DNA from: CSP1-5 sp964558395
GTDB taxonomy: Bacteria; Methylomirabilota; Methylomirabilia; Methylomirabilales; CSP1-5
Assembly (NCBI GenBank): GCA_964558395.1
Contig: CAZLDS010000002.1
Span: forward strand, 1 to 64,000
Direction of reading: 5' to 3'
DNA length: 64,000 bases
Positions 51,626 through 60,505 of the stretch are shown here, piece by piece (within the stretch, counting starts at the first letter, position 1; each line of letters begins with the position of its first letter). Under the pieces are notes generated by a model that was not told where the DNA came from, ran no database searches, and saw nothing but the letters and a program-made list of their open reading frames with translations. The position numbers and the translations under genes were made by a program.

Positions 51626-52414
51626 TCAGGGCTGGGTCGTTCCAATCCCGAGGCTCTGCCGCAGCTCGCGTGCCGTGAGTCCCTTCCCGAAGACGGACGT
51701 GCCGACGTCGAAATCCTTGGCGCGTGCGAGCGGCCCGACCACGATCGGCTCGAACCCGGCATCTGCCACCAGGCGCGAGGCAATTTCCAGGGCCTCGGGA
51801 TCGTCCGCCGCCAGCGGCACCACGACCCGCTCCCCCGCGCGGTGTGCCTCGCTCCGGAGGACCGTGAAGGGGATCGTATTGAACGCGCGGACGAGGCGGA
51901 CGCCAGGGAGGTATTCGGCAGAGGCAACACCGGTTCCCTTTCTCCGCGCTTCCTCCGCCATCGCGCCATCCCGATGCGGGAAGGGGTTCCCGGTGTCGAG
52001 CACGATCTTCCCCCGCATCTCGCCTGCGAAATCCCGCCCGACCTGTGGGAGCGCCCCGTATGGAACGGAGATCAAAATCACGTCTCCGAAAGCAGCGGCT
52101 TCCCGCGGCGTTCCGACGCGGGCCAATGGCCCCAGACGGTCGGCGAGATCCTTGAGGTTTTCTGGGTGGCGCGACGAGAGCAGTACCTGGTATCCAGCCT
52201 TCACCCACAGCTCGCCGAGCGTGCCGCCGATCCGGCCCGCTCCGATGATCCCGATCTTCACCCGCGACTGGCTTGCTCCGGGGTCGGCAGAGGCCGTGAG
52301 CGGAAGACCCGTCACGGCCACGCCCGCGGCCACTGCCCCCGCTATCCGGAGGACATCGCGGCGGCTGCACGCCGCGGAGCGGGTTTCGCCGCGCTGATTC
52401 CGTCTGATTCTCAT
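51626..52414 (-). CDS. Tat-exported NADP/F420-dependent oxidoreductase-like protein
   Basis: 262 residues. A twin-arginine signal (SRRDVLRIAGAVAAGVAVTG) ends near ASADPGA. Then comes a Rossmann domain with VKIGIIGAGRIGGTLGELWVKAGYQVLLSSRHPE; the SSRHP after strand 2 is typical of NADP binding in the F420-dependent NADP reductase family. Further blocks are ILISVPYGALPQV and VRAFNTIPF. Export of a nucleotide-binding reductase domain is unusual. It is convergent with oppF. Confidence 0.82.
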   Translation of the reverse strand: MRIRRNQRGETRSAACSRRDVLRIAGAVAAGVAVTGLPLTASADPGASQSRVKIGIIGAGRIGGTLGELWVKAGYQVLLSSRHPENLKDLADRLGPLARVGTPREAAAFGDVILISVPYGALPQVGRDFAGEMRGKIVLDTGNPFPHRDGAMAEEARRKGTGVASAEYLPGVRLVRAFNTIPFTVLRSEAHRAGERVVVPLAADDPEALEIASRLVADAGFEPIVVGPLARAKDFDVGTSVFGKGLTARELRQSLGIGTTQP

Positions 52415-52708
52415 AACTCTTTCCTCTGCCGACCCAAACGGATCGGGATTCGTTCACGGGGCAGGTCAATTGAGGCGAAGATCGCGCCCCCCACACCGTG
52501 AATGCGCGCCTGGTCGCAGAGGTGCTGCCCGTCCCGGAGTCAGGCGGTCCGGCCAGGACCACGGCTGATGCTACCGTGCGTGTGAAGACTCGGTCAAGGG
52601 CGGAAGCGCGAATGCGGGGCCTATTCGTCAAGACGGGCCGGCTCGGAAAAAGGTTGATGGATCTTTAAACCGTGCGACTAGATGAAGCCCTCAGGAAAGG
52701 AGGGAGGG

Positions 52709-53176
52709 ATGAACCGCACGCTGATCCTTGCCCTGATCCTCACCGCCTGGTCTGTCGTCCCCCGCGCCTTTGCCCACGCGGCCGACGTCTATGACCCGGC
52801 CAATTATCCCTTTTACTATGATGCGCTCTATGCCGATCTCTTCTGGCGCTGCAAGACCCCAGATACCGGCGGGGTCGGCATCGAAGGCTACGCGATGGCC
52901 AGCAGGGGGGCATCGGTTAGTAAATTCGAGGTTCGCCTGATCGCGCGGGATGCCAAGGGAAAGAAGTTAACCGACCGCTCGGCGTATGGCGAATCGATAC
53001 ACACCTACCAATTCAAACCAGTCCCTTTTCAGATTGCTGTCCCGACCGGTGGCGAACAGATACACCACGATCTCCTTTACTCTTTTGAGGTTCCTACGGA
53101 AACGCGGGACAATGTGCACCAGTTTGGGAGCGTCGAGAATGCGGGCGGCGAGAAGTGGCGACGACAGGCGAAGTAG
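52709..53176 (+). CDS. Exported FxLYD-like protein of unknown function
   Basis: 155 residues. AGGAGGG precedes the ATG at 52709. The signal peptide is NRTLILALILTAWSVVPRAFAHA. The mature domain is beta-rich (GVGIEGYAMASRGASVSKFEVRLIARDAKGKKL, VPFQIAVPTGGEQIHHDLLYSF), reminiscent of FxLYD immunoglobulin-like domains of envelope proteins. The position at the head of a run of membrane-protein genes suggests an envelope role (inference). Confidence 0.7.
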   Translation: MNRTLILALILTAWSVVPRAFAHAADVYDPANYPFYYDALYADLFWRCKTPDTGGVGIEGYAMASRGASVSKFEVRLIARDAKGKKLTDRSAYGESIHTYQFKPVPFQIAVPTGGEQIHHDLLYSFEVPTETRDNVHQFGSVENAGGEKWRRQAK

Positions 53177-53443
53177 TTCGGAGAGGATACTGCGGGGTAA
53201 TGATCCTATGCGTGCGAACAAGGGACCTTCCTGACAAGGCTGGCTTCTCCACGAGGGACAGATCACTATTTCCACTGGAACTGCCATCCTCGGTGATCCC
53301 GTAAGCTTGGCCCTCATGGCGGCGCCATGTGCCCTGGTCTTTCCTTGTTGCCTTTTCATCACAGGGTATATAGATAGGCGTCAAACGGTAAGTCGTGGGG
53401 AAAACCGGGGCATGGCGGGGGCGTTGGGAATGAGGTTCACGTG

Positions 53444-54499
53444 ATGAGAGCCCGTGTGATGCTCGCTGGAGCTTGTGTTGGGGGACCGTCAATTGCCTGC
53501 GCTCTTTGCCGCGCGGCCGAGGCGCACGAGAAGTGGTTTATCGATCCCAGGCCGTATCCGCTGCGCCCGGGAGAAGCCCTCGCGGATCCCTTAACATGGC
53601 TGGCGATCGCGGGGCCGATTGTGGTCTGGATGGTGGCGATGCTGCTCTGGCGACGGCGAGGGCGGCGCTCGTTCATCCCCGGCCCGGCGGAGCTTGGCGG
53701 AAGGCCCGAGGCAAAGGATGCGCTTTACGCCCTTGTGCCGCTCGTTCTCGCCGTCCATCTCGCTGTTCCGCTGCTCGTAAATGCGCTGAACCATACGCTC
53801 TTCAGTCCCACCAACGGCTTGGAGGGGATCTGGGCCCACATCTTTTCGGTGGGGCAGGTCGGGGTGATGCTCGCCCTCTTGTACGGCACCCCCACCCGCC
53901 TCGTTGCCTTCCTCTTGGCATTAATGTGGGGAGTCGGTCTCTTTGTTGTCGGCGTCGAGCCGATGCTAGAGACGGTCTATATCCTGGGGTTCAGCGCCTT
54001 CTTCTACTGTGCCGGTCGCGGACCTTTGTCCGTGGACCGAGTGCTCTTCCCTAACTGGGAGCCGAGCCCAGCTTTGGTCGTGCGGGCGGTGCCGCTGCTG
54101 CGCGTTGGAATCGGCCTGAGCCTGATCATCCTTGCCTTCACCGAGAAGCTCTTTAACCTGCTGCTTGGTGTTGCTTTCCTGGCGAAGCATCCCCTCAATC
54201 TCCTCCCCGCACTGGGCATGTCCGTCACGGATGCCCAGTTTGTGCTGATGATCGGTGCCGTCGAGTTGCTGGTGGGCCTCTGCATCATGACGGGGGTCTT
54301 CCTCCGGGACGTCATCCTGATCGCCTGGTTCCCTTTCAATCTGACCCTCGGAATCTTTGGCCCGACCGAGTTGGTGGGTCACTTCCCGTTCTACGCGGCT
54401 ATGGCGCTCTTCTTCGTGTGGGGGGGGCCTCACGCGGAGAATCTCGCGGCGTGGCAGCGGGGGATCCTCCATCCGTCGCTCGGACCCCTCTTGAAGTAG
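53444..54499 (+). CDS. DoxX-like multi-span membrane protein
   Basis: 351 residues. After an N-terminal hydrophobic lead and the motif AHEKWFIDPRPYP come about eight spans, including PLTWLAIAGPIVVWMVAMLLW, LVPLVLAVHLAVPLLVNAL and LLRVGIGLSLIILAFTEKLFN. The last two thirds follow the DoxX pattern. DoxX/DoxD members include quinone-linked subunits, but no catalytic partner is visible. The gap before it (53177-53443) contains a CATGGC/GCCATG inverted repeat at 53315-53329 and nothing else. Confidence 0.72.
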   Translation: MRARVMLAGACVGGPSIACALCRAAEAHEKWFIDPRPYPLRPGEALADPLTWLAIAGPIVVWMVAMLLWRRRGRRSFIPGPAELGGRPEAKDALYALVPLVLAVHLAVPLLVNALNHTLFSPTNGLEGIWAHIFSVGQVGVMLALLYGTPTRLVAFLLALMWGVGLFVVGVEPMLETVYILGFSAFFYCAGRGPLSVDRVLFPNWEPSPALVVRAVPLLRVGIGLSLIILAFTEKLFNLLLGVAFLAKHPLNLLPALGMSVTDAQFVLMIGAVELLVGLCIMTGVFLRDVILIAWFPFNLTLGIFGPTELVGHFPFYAAMALFFVWGGPHAENLAAWQRGILHPSLGPLLK

Positions 54500-54509
54500 G
54501 AGGGGAAGA

Positions 54510-54704
54510 ATGGAGAAACGGCCGGATCTTGCGTTTTGCGGGGGAGCACCTGTGGAAAAGGTCCAACGTTTCACGTGTGCGAAATGCGCGAGGGGCTACC
54601 CAGTCGAGATAAAAGAAGCCGGGTGCCAGCCGTCTGACAACACCGTGGAAGGGGAAATCAGCGCGGCGCCAGTTGCAATCGTGACATGGCCGGATTTGGC
54701 ATGA
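54510..54704 (+). pseudogene. Duplicated 5' fragment of the threonine synthase gene
   Basis: 64 codons. Residues 18-40 (KVQRFTCAKCARGYPVEIKE and three more) align with residues 4-26 of the threonine synthase at 56117 (AQRFTCPKCMKGYPIGIKE), and 16 bases (CCAACGTTTCACGTGT) are identical at 54562-54577 and 56128-56143. Three of the four zinc-ribbon cysteines remain (C23, C26, C39); the fourth and everything downstream are lost. It could still be translated as a small protein, but it reads as the relic of a duplication. Confidence 0.65.
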
Positions 54705-54779
54705 CGCGCCCGATCACTAGCTCAGATTAGTTCGCTTTCATCGCTTCCTCCACTAGAATTTGGCCGGAGGTAACGAGCC

Positions 54780-55271
54780 ATGGAGAGAAAGGATGACCTA
54801 CACGCCAAGGTCTATGATAAGCGCGATCGATTCTTCCGCTGGCTCGGGCTGGGCGAGGATGCCATCTATCTGGTCGCCGGAGGGGTACTGGCGATGACGG
54901 CGGTCTTCCTGCTCATCTCCACGGGCGGGGAGTTCCTCGACGCTGTCAAAGATGGCAAACTGCGACATCACGCCATTGAGATCCTCGACAGCCTTCTCCT
55001 CGTCCTGATGCTGGTGGAGATCCTTCACACCATCCGGATCGCTATCCTGCGCCATACCCTGGTCATGGAGCCGTTCCTCATCGTCGCCCTGATTGCCTCC
55101 GTCCGACGCATCCTTGTGTTGACCCCGGAGGCAGCGGAGTTCATCAAGAGCGACCCGGGCGCCTTCAGGAACGCCATGATCGAGTTGGGGCTGTTAACTG
55201 TCCTGATCCTCGTCGTGGTCATCTCCTTGGCCATTCTGAGACGGTACGCGCCCACGCTTCAAGAGTCCTAG
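54780..55271 (+). CDS. PsiE-like phosphate-starvation family membrane protein
   Basis: 163 residues with four predicted spans (DAIYLVAGGVLAMTAVFLLIS, ILDSLLLVLMLVEILHTIRI, LVMEPFLIVALIASVRRILVL, MIELGLLTVLILVVVISLAIL). RIAILRHTLVMEPFLIVALIASVRRILVLTPE is the PsiE-family signature. Function is unknown beyond phosphate-starvation induction of E. coli PsiE. GGAGG lies nine bases before the ATG. Confidence 0.8.
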   Translation: MERKDDLHAKVYDKRDRFFRWLGLGEDAIYLVAGGVLAMTAVFLLISTGGEFLDAVKDGKLRHHAIEILDSLLLVLMLVEILHTIRIAILRHTLVMEPFLIVALIASVRRILVLTPEAAEFIKSDPGAFRNAMIELGLLTVLILVVVISLAILRRYAPTLQES

Positions 55272-55353
55272 CCTTCTCGTTCCTGGCCCCGCCATTCGAA
55301 TCCAGAAGGAATGGGGCTGAGCTCGCAGCGCCCAGTAGCAAGGGGGGAGATTG

Positions 55354-56097
55354 ATGAAGCGAAGAGTTCTTTCGCAGGCCGGTCGGTTTGTTTATCACGA
55401 ACTCCTCAGGGAGAACGCATACCTCTTGATCCTCAGACTATTTATGGGAGTGGGCTGGATCCGGACCTGTGTAGAAAAGCTCCCGGAAGCAGGATGGTGG
55501 GATGGCACGGCCCTCTCCATATTTCTACAAGGACAGATAAGTACGGGGAAGGTTGTTTTTCCTTTCTATCATGATCTCATTACTAACCTCTTTATCCCAA
55601 ATGCCCAGGTCCTTGGTTTGATCACTATGTTTGGCGAGGGTCTGATCGGTCTGGCAATTCTGACGGGCACGTTCACGAACTTTGCGCTCCTTAATGCCGT
55701 TTTTATGAACTTGAACTTCATTATGGCCGGCGCCATCGACCCATCCGCGTTCTATCTCATTATTGAAAGCGTGCTGTTTATCTCTAACACGGGTGCCATC
55801 CTGGGGGTCGATCTGCTCCTCTCCAGGACGATCCCGTTTGCCCTGTTGGTGGCTCAACCCCAGTTTGAGCTCAAGTATCTGTGGGTCGAGAAATTGAGCT
55901 TTTGGGGACTCGTCTTTGTTTCCGGACTCATAGCGCTCTATGCCACGTTCTATGTCACCGATTGGAGCCCGACGAGCGTGAAGGATCCTGCAATGATCAT
56001 TGTGGTTTTGGCGACGTTCGGGGCGCTTTCTTCGTTTATCACGTTCTTGCGCTTGCAGTGGATTGGGTGGGGGCGCCCGTTTCCCTGGGCCAAATAG
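55354..56097 (+). CDS. DoxD/DoxX-family membrane protein
   Basis: 247 residues. The N-terminal half resembles DoxD, the large subunit of thiosulfate:quinone oxidoreductase: LLILRLFMGVGWIRTCVEKLPEAGWWDGTALSIFL, LITMFGEGLIGLAILTGTF and NLNFIMAGAIDPSAFYLII. Two further spans follow. No DoxA partner or sulfur gene is present, so a role in thiosulfate oxidation is not established. ATG at 55354 follows GGGGGGAGA. It is 19 bases before threonine synthase. Confidence 0.78.
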   Translation: MKRRVLSQAGRFVYHELLRENAYLLILRLFMGVGWIRTCVEKLPEAGWWDGTALSIFLQGQISTGKVVFPFYHDLITNLFIPNAQVLGLITMFGEGLIGLAILTGTFTNFALLNAVFMNLNFIMAGAIDPSAFYLIIESVLFISNTGAILGVDLLLSRTIPFALLVAQPQFELKYLWVEKLSFWGLVFVSGLIALYATFYVTDWSPTSVKDPAMIIVVLATFGALSSFITFLRLQWIGWGRPFPWAK

Positions 56098-56116
56098 GGC
56101 GCCGCGGGAGTCTCGT

Positions 56117-57340
56117 ATGAGAAGGGCCCAACGTTTCACGTGTCCTAAATGCATGAAGGGCTACCCGATCGGGATCAAAGAGCCTCGGTGCCCGGAATGT
56201 TATCTGATTCTTGAAGTCGCGTTGGATCTTGAAGGTCTGAAAGCGACGGGGCCCGCCCTGTTCTTGGATCGTCGCGAGCGGAGCATCTGGCGGTGGCGAG
56301 AGTTTTTCCCAATCGAGAAGACAGGGGCGATCGTGAGCCTTGGGGAGGGAGGGACGCCGCTGTTACCTGCGGAGCGACTGAGACGAGAGGTGGGCGGGGC
56401 GGATCTTTATTTCAAGAACGATACGCTGCTCCCCACCGGGTCGTTGAAGGACCGTTCGAATGCCGTCGGGATCTCGCGGGCCATGGAGGAGGGGCGCGAG
56501 GTCGTCGCCGTGGCCTCCACCGGGAACGCCGCGGCCTCCGTGGCCGCCTACGCCGCCCGGGCAGGCCTACAGAGTGTCGTTTTCGTTCCGGAGGCGACGG
56601 CCCCGGAAAAGGTGGTGCAGGCGGACGCGTATGGCGGGCGGGTCATCCGGATCAAGGCGGATTACGACGAAACGGCCAGACTATACGGTCAGGCCGTCAG
56701 GGCGTTCGGCTGGTATAACTGCCTCTCGTCGAACCCCTTTCGGAACGAGGGGAAGAAGACGTACGCATATGAGATCTGGACAGACCTGGACGGCCGGGTT
56801 CCCAACTGGGTGATCCATCCGACGGCGGGGGGGACTGGGCCGGCGGCCTGTTGGAAAGGATTCAATGAGCTCTACACCTTGGGATGGATCGAGCGCCTTC
56901 CAAAGATTGTGGTGGCTCAGGCGGCCGCGTGCGCCCCGATTGTCCAGGCTTTTGAGGCAGGGTGGGACGAGATCCGACCGGTCCAACCGCAGCCGACCAT
57001 TGCCGAGAGCATCAAAGTGGGAGGGCCTTCCACGATGGCGTGGCGCGCCCTTCGGGCTGCTCGGGACTCGGGCGGGACGGCCATTGCCCTTTCGGAGTCC
57101 GAAATCGAGTGGAGTCAGATCCTCTTGGCCACGGACGCTGGCGTCTTCGCCGAGCCGGCAGGAGCGGTCTCGGTGGGGGCGGCCATTCAGCTCGCCCAGA
57201 AGGGGATGCTCGCACCGGGCGACCTCGTTGTGGCGGTAATCACCGGTCACGGCCTCAAGCAACCCCCCAGCGACCTTACCCTGCCCGACGCCATCCCGCC
57301 CGACCTGACCGCACTCGAAAGAGCCTTCCAGGTTCGCTGA
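56117..57340 (+). CDS. thrC: Threonine synthase
   Basis: 407 residues. It begins with a zinc ribbon (C9, C12, C25, C28) as in archaeal and many bacterial ThrC proteins. The PLP fold follows: EGGTPLLPAERL, Lys111 as Schiff-base lysine in PTGSLKDRSN, phosphate-binding ASTGNAAASVAAYAARAG, then HPTAGGTGPAACWKGF and DAGVFAEPAGAVSVGAAIQL. It converts O-phosphohomoserine to threonine. A cysteate- or diaminobutyrate-type relative cannot be excluded. The 5' end is duplicated upstream (54510-54704). Confidence 0.85.
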   Translation: MRRAQRFTCPKCMKGYPIGIKEPRCPECYLILEVALDLEGLKATGPALFLDRRERSIWRWREFFPIEKTGAIVSLGEGGTPLLPAERLRREVGGADLYFKNDTLLPTGSLKDRSNAVGISRAMEEGREVVAVASTGNAAASVAAYAARAGLQSVVFVPEATAPEKVVQADAYGGRVIRIKADYDETARLYGQAVRAFGWYNCLSSNPFRNEGKKTYAYEIWTDLDGRVPNWVIHPTAGGTGPAACWKGFNELYTLGWIERLPKIVVAQAAACAPIVQAFEAGWDEIRPVQPQPTIAESIKVGGPSTMAWRALRAARDSGGTAIALSESEIEWSQILLATDAGVFAEPAGAVSVGAAIQLAQKGMLAPGDLVVAVITGHGLKQPPSDLTLPDAIPPDLTALERAFQVR

Positions 57341-57791
57341 CCGAAGTCCGCTGACCGAAGACAAGAGCAGCGCGTAACCCCTCCCTCCAGGCCTGTGAGG
57401 GTCCCGGCGCCCGGGAGGGTTCGGGGAGTGGGTCTTCGCTGGCGGAACAATTCCATGGGTTGGTGTGGGGGAACGTTGTACTTCCGCACCGGACGGTTCG
57501 CGATAGGAGCAGGACGGCCATCCCCCTACCTGCGCGTCGCTCGGGTCATCGCCTCGTGGCCAACTGGTGGCGCCAGGTAAGCCGGTGCCCAGGAAGGGGC
57601 CCTAGGCCAAGGCCACCAATATGATGAAGGTCATAGTTTTGAATAATAGGGATCATTGACTGGATAGTTTTGGTACCATAAATTACGAGTTGTGGTAACC
57701 TTAATGAAGTGTTAAAGTAACACGTAATCCCTTATTATTAAAGCAATGAGACTCGGAGAAGGGTCAAGGGGCTAGGAAAGATAGGGAAGTG
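57341..57791 (+). promoter_or_regulatory. 451-nt regulatory spacer before feoB
   Basis: GC-rich to about 57600, then sharply AT-rich to 57760. The AT-rich part has a perfect inverted repeat GTGTTA-N3-TAACAC (57709-57723), an imperfect one around 57670-57700 (GGTACCA, TGGTAACC) and AATAAT/ATCATT half-sites. These are candidate operators for an iron regulator, but none matches a Fur or DtxR consensus well. Two copies of CTGACCGAAG, 14 bases apart, overlap and follow the thrC stop. Confidence 0.35.
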
Positions 57792-59888
57792 ATGGCTGAG
57801 TATCTGGAGTGCATCAAAGCTTCGCCGGGGACGAAAACGGTGGCCCTGGTCGGCCAGCCGAACGTGGGGAAGAGCCTGGTCTTCTTCCGGTTAACGGGCC
57901 AATACGTGAGCTGCTCGAACTACCCCGGCACCACGGTCGAACTGTTCCACGGCACGACTGAAATTGACGGTCAATCCTGGCACGTGCTTGACACCCCTGG
58001 GGTGGTGGGCCTCGCTTCCTCGTCGGAAGCCGAGCAGGTGACCCGGGATCTCTTGCTGTTCGGCGGAGTCGACGCGGTGATTCAGGTAGCCGATGCGAAA
58101 AACCTCGAGCGCACGCTGCAGCTGTTCGTCCAGCTCGCGGAGCTCGGCCTGCCGCTCGTGCTGGACCTCAATCTGACCGATGAGCGTCGTGCCCGTGGGG
58201 TGGAATACTCCGTGGCGGAGCTGACCCGACAACTGGGGGTTCCCGTGGTGGAGACCGTGGCGACCACCGGCGAGGGGGTGCACGCGCTGCGCGAGGCGGT
58301 ATCCGAGGCCCGGGTGCCGCAACTCCCGGTTGACTACGGGTCGAAGGTGGGGTCGGTCATCGCGGCCCTGACGGAGGAGGTCCGTGGATGCGCGTCGAGC
58401 GGACACGACCTTGAGGTGCGCACGGCTCCTTGCTGTCTGGGTGGCGGAGGCGTGGTGAGTGGAAACGGCCGCAGCGAAATTCCCGTGTCTGGGCTCGCCG
58501 CCTTGCTCGTCGCGGTCCCACCCGAGGATGTTCCGAGCCTGTTGGGAAAACTGGAGCTGTCTCCGGAGGCGCAGGGAAGGGTCGTTCGTCTCGCTGCACA
58601 AGTCCGCGATCACACTTCACAGCCCGGATACGAGATCGCCGTTGCACGACAACGGGTCGCCGCCCGCCTCCTGCACGAGAGTCCTCTGCGCCGGACCGTC
58701 GATCACGATCGAGACAACGGGGCGAGCGTCGCGGCCGCCCGCGGTTCCTCCTGGAGCGAGCGCCTGAGCCGGTGGACCATTCATCCCCTCTGGGGCACGC
58801 TCATTTTGCTTGGAGTGCTCTACGGGATGTACCAATTTGTTGGAAACTTGGGTGCGCAGGTCCTTGTGGACTGGCTTGAGAAGACGGCCTTCGGCCAGTT
58901 CATCAACCCCGCATTCGTTGCCCTCACTGAGCGGTACGTCCCCAGTCGCTTCTTGCAGGACCTGCTCGTGGGGGAGTACGGCGTGCTGACGATGGCCCTG
59001 ACGTACTCACTGGCCCTGATCCTGCCCATCGTGACCACCTTTTTCGTCGCGTTTGGCTTCTTGGAAGACTCGGGCTACTTCCCACGCTTGACCGTGATGG
59101 CCCATCGAATCTTCCGGGGGATGGGCCTGAGCGGCCAGGCCGTGCTGCCCATGATCTTGGGGCTGGGTTGTGACACCATGGCCACGATGACGACGCGCGC
59201 ATTGGAAACGCGAAAGGAGCGGGTGATCGCCACACTCCTCTTGGCCTTGGGGGTGCCGTGTTCGGCCCAGCTCGCCGTCTTGTTGGCGATGTCAGCTGTG
59301 GTGTCGCCCTGGGTGTTAATCGGGGTGGTGGGGAGTGTCGGCCTGCAGCTCATCATCGTGGGGCGCTTGGCCGCCCAACTCATTCCTGGAGATACCGCGT
59401 CGTTCATCATGGAGTTACCGCCGCTCCGCTGGCCGCAGTGGCGGAACATCGCCGCCAAGACCCGGCTGCGGCTGGTCTGGTATGTCACCGAGGTTGTCCC
59501 GCTGTTCGTACTGGGCACGATCGTGTTGTTTCTGCTGGATCGAGTGGGATTCCTCATGGCCTTTCAAGCCGCAGCGCGCCCCGTGGTGGAGGGGCTGTTG
59601 GGTCTCCCCGCACAAACGGCGACGGCGTTTGTCATGGGCTTCTTCCGCCGTGACTACGGCGCCGCCGGCCTGTATCAGCTACAGCAAGCGGGCGGACTCG
59701 ACGCCGTCCAGGTCTTGGTGAGCATGGTGGTGATCACCCTGTTTGTGCCGTGCATTGCCAATTTGTTGATGATCTTGAAGGAGCGTGGCTGGCGTACCAC
59801 TGTAGGGATCGTGGGCTTTATCCTGCCGTATGCAATTCTGGTCGGCGCTGTGGTGAACGCCGTCGTGCGGGCGGTGTTGAGGGGGTAA
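57792..59888 (+). CDS. feoB: Ferrous iron transporter FeoB
   Basis: 698 residues. N-terminal GTPase: G1 LVGQPNVGKSLVF, G2 SNYPGTTVEL, G3 VLDTPGVVG, G4 LDLNLTDE. The linker with a Gly-rich part (about 205-250) precedes the membrane domain, which has Gate motifs (FVAFGFLEDSGYFPRLTVMAHRIFRGMGLSGQAVLPMILGLGCDTMATMTTRALETRKERVIATLLLALGVPCSAQL). It moves Fe(II) across the inner membrane. ATG at 57792 follows AGGGAAG. Its stop is three bases before the FeoA-domain gene. Confidence 0.96.
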   Translation: MAEYLECIKASPGTKTVALVGQPNVGKSLVFFRLTGQYVSCSNYPGTTVELFHGTTEIDGQSWHVLDTPGVVGLASSSEAEQVTRDLLLFGGVDAVIQVADAKNLERTLQLFVQLAELGLPLVLDLNLTDERRARGVEYSVAELTRQLGVPVVETVATTGEGVHALREAVSEARVPQLPVDYGSKVGSVIAALTEEVRGCASSGHDLEVRTAPCCLGGGGVVSGNGRSEIPVSGLAALLVAVPPEDVPSLLGKLELSPEAQGRVVRLAAQVRDHTSQPGYEIAVARQRVAARLLHESPLRRTVDHDRDNGASVAAARGSSWSERLSRWTIHPLWGTLILLGVLYGMYQFVGNLGAQVLVDWLEKTAFGQFINPAFVALTERYVPSRFLQDLLVGEYGVLTMALTYSLALILPIVTTFFVAFGFLEDSGYFPRLTVMAHRIFRGMGLSGQAVLPMILGLGCDTMATMTTRALETRKERVIATLLLALGVPCSAQLAVLLAMSAVVSPWVLIGVVGSVGLQLIIVGRLAAQLIPGDTASFIMELPPLRWPQWRNIAAKTRLRLVWYVTEVVPLFVLGTIVLFLLDRVGFLMAFQAAARPVVEGLLGLPAQTATAFVMGFFRRDYGAAGLYQLQQAGGLDAVQVLVSMVVITLFVPCIANLLMILKERGWRTTVGIVGFILPYAILVGAVVNAVVRAVLRG

Positions 59889-59891
59889 GAG

Positions 59892-60359
59892 ATGCACTGT
59901 CCAATGTGTCGTGCAGGCCTAGACATCACCGCACAGGGGAACGCATGCGAGGCCTGCCCCCTGTATCACATCACCCGGGGGTGTCGTCTCCGGCTGGTCC
60001 GGTGTCCCCGGTGCGGGTATCACAGCCTCCCTGCGGAGACACCCGCAAGACCCCAAGCGACACCCGCTATCGAGCCTTTTGTTCTTAAGGACTGCAGTGC
60101 AGCATGCCGCTTGGGGGATCTGGCGGCCGGGACACGGGCTCGTCTGGTTGGCTTCGATTCTCTCAATGAAAATGACCTCCATCGCTTAGTGGCCTATGGC
60201 CTGGTTCCCGGCGTGCCCCTCAAGGTGCTCCAGCGTGTGCCCGCCTATATCGTTAAGATTCACGAGACCGAGTTGGCGTTGGAGCATACCCTCGCGGAAG
60301 CAATTTACGTCCTCTCTGACCCGAACCAGCCGACCTCCCCGCAGACTCCGGTCTCCTGA
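59892..60359 (+). CDS. feoA: FeoA-domain protein with N-terminal zinc ribbons
   Basis: 155 residues. The N-terminal 45 residues have cysteine pairs MHCPMC, CEAC and RCPRC, likely one or two zinc ribbons. A linker follows. The FeoA SH3-like domain spans about 75-148: CRLGDLAAGTRARLVGFDSLNENDLHRLVAYGLVPGVPLKVLQRVPAYIVKIHETELALEHTLAEAIYV. FeoA aids FeoB; the ribbon is an unusual addition. Translation is likely coupled to feoB. Confidence 0.88.
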   Translation: MHCPMCRAGLDITAQGNACEACPLYHITRGCRLRLVRCPRCGYHSLPAETPARPQATPAIEPFVLKDCSAACRLGDLAAGTRARLVGFDSLNENDLHRLVAYGLVPGVPLKVLQRVPAYIVKIHETELALEHTLAEAIYVLSDPNQPTSPQTPVS

Positions 60360-60450
60360 TAATCAGTCATCAGCGTCAAAATACAACTGCGCCAAACAAG
60401 GAAACGGCTACCGACACGCCTCGGAGTAAGGGAGGTGGGGTACGTCCCGT

Positions 60451-60505
60451 CGCGGTTAAAGATCATAGAGCTGTGAACCGGTGAACAGTGAACTGAACTA
60501 GGGGG
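60451..60505 (+). repeat. 55-bp end repeat, left copy, containing 7-bp repeats
   Basis: Identical over all 55 bases to 60606-60660, and the two copies directly border the N run. The copy holds GTGAACC, GTGAACA and GTGAACT heptamers (60473-60500). The exact length suggests a contig-end overlap at an assembly k of 55. The rest of 60360-60450 shows nothing. Confidence 0.9.

Noticed and set aside
52967..53362. A 131-codon reverse-strand frame overlapping the FxLYD-like gene
   Set aside because: It overlaps a gene with a strong ribosome site and signal peptide and itself shows no features.
57395..57580. A 61-codon frame in the thrC-feoB spacer
   Set aside because: No ribosome site, no family, and Arg/Gly composition expected from random GC-rich sequence.
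57709..57723. Fur or DtxR box before feoB
   Set aside because: The inverted repeat is perfect but does not match either consensus; it is kept only as an unassigned candidate operator.
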